Shown: positions 5,765-6,037 of the stretch, piece after piece
How the letters are laid out: each line of letters opens with the position of its first letter
Numbering within the stretch: the first letter of the stretch is position 1
Assembly: GCA_001310715.1 (NCBI GenBank)
Contig: BAXV01000132.1
Span: forward strand, 1-6,037
DNA: 6,037 nucleotides
Direction: 5' to 3'
Source of the DNA: Pseudovibrio sp. JCM 19062
Lineage (GTDB): Bacteria > Pseudomonadota > Alphaproteobacteria > Rhizobiales > Stappiaceae
Notes under the pieces: model-generated
Told to the model about the DNA's origin: nothing
The model's database searches: none
What the model saw: the letters and a program-made list of their open reading frames with translations, nothing else
Position numbers and translations under genes: made by a program

Positions 5765-6037
5765 CTACATGTCTTCCAGGATTGCTCCGTCACCTTGCCA
5801 CTGGACCTCCTCACCCCTTTCCATCTGAGCCATCATGTTCAGGATAGCGGCGGGGTTTTCCATTGGCATGAAGTGCGTGTGATCGGGAACGTAAATGTCT
5901 TTTGCATTGGGCAGGTTCTCTGCCAACAGCTCCCAGGTGGGTGAAGGCGAAAAGTCGTGCAAAGGCTCATCCGGTCTGCGCCGTCGTGCCCGAACCACAG
6001 TGTTGGTGTGCTCACCGCATCAAGAAGTGGATAGATG
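5765..6037 (-). CDS. Alpha/beta hydrolase, C-terminal part (frameshifted, cut by window edge)
   Basis: Only the C-terminal 90 residues or so of an alpha/beta-fold hydrolase are in the window; the nucleophile elbow lies outside. The end shows the strand-turn IYPLLDAVSTPTL, typical of the segment before the acid residue, and DHTHFMPMENP, where the second His aligns with the catalytic His of the GHF...E.P motif. The frame breaks at about 5998: the distal frame from 6036 reads IYPLLDAVSTPTL and the proximal frame reads VVRARRRRPDEPLHDF. One missing base (CTG-GTG) joins them as STPTLVVRAR. In the unrepaired proximal frame there is a stop at 6020-6022. It is followed on the same strand by the GST gene. 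Family is probable from the fold motifs; substrate is unknown. Confidence 0.72.

Noticed and set aside
1..6037. CRISPR array, insertion sequence, tRNA or toxin-antitoxin locus
   Set aside because: No regularly spaced repeats, transposase-like frame, tRNA cloverleaf or paired small genes were seen on either strand.

Overview
The window looks like part of an alphaproteobacterial secondary replicon (plasmid or chromid). Its left edge is most of a RepC-type replication initiator, the hallmark of repABC replicons in Hyphomicrobiales/Rhodobacterales. The proteins, the moderate G+C and the gene style suggest an alphaproteobacterium, perhaps a marine Hyphomicrobiales lineage. The genus assignment is inference.

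Layout. 1-1245 (+): repC, 5'-truncated by the window edge and split by two frameshifts, with an A+T-rich stretch in its middle where repABC origins are expected to lie. 1246-1440: gene-free spacer holding a perfect 15-bp inverted repeat and a second 8-bp inverted repeat. 1453-1839 (+): small single-domain cupin with a strong ribosome site. 1977-3055 (+): ada, methyl-DNA repair and activator protein, split by one frameshift. 3042-3802 (+): isocitrate lyase/PEP-mutase family protein overlapping the end of ada by 14 bases, split by three frameshifts. 3807-3829: G6/C6 hairpin between convergent genes. 3852-4316 (-): exported Spy/CpxP-like LTxxQ protein. 4327-4652: non-coding region with several dyads. 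4692-5705 (-): GST-family protein with a hairpin terminator. 5765-6037 (-): C-terminal end of an alpha/beta hydrolase, frameshifted and cut by the window edge.

How the genes relate. repC is replicon backbone; everything to its right is cargo. ada and the PEP-mutase-like gene are very likely co-transcribed. The hydrolase and GST genes are probably co-directional partners. The themes are alkylation repair, glutathione-linked chemistry and envelope stress, but nothing shows that they form one pathway.

Quality warning. Seven reading-frame breaks occur in four of the seven genes. Each is repaired by adding or removing one base, mostly in a short homopolymer, and the family-typical sequence continues across every join. 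I read these mainly as uncorrected sequencing indels rather than real gene decay. I found no convincing new defence, mobile or CRISPR system; the unexplained signals are the dyads around the 3' end of repC and upstream of the LTxxQ gene.
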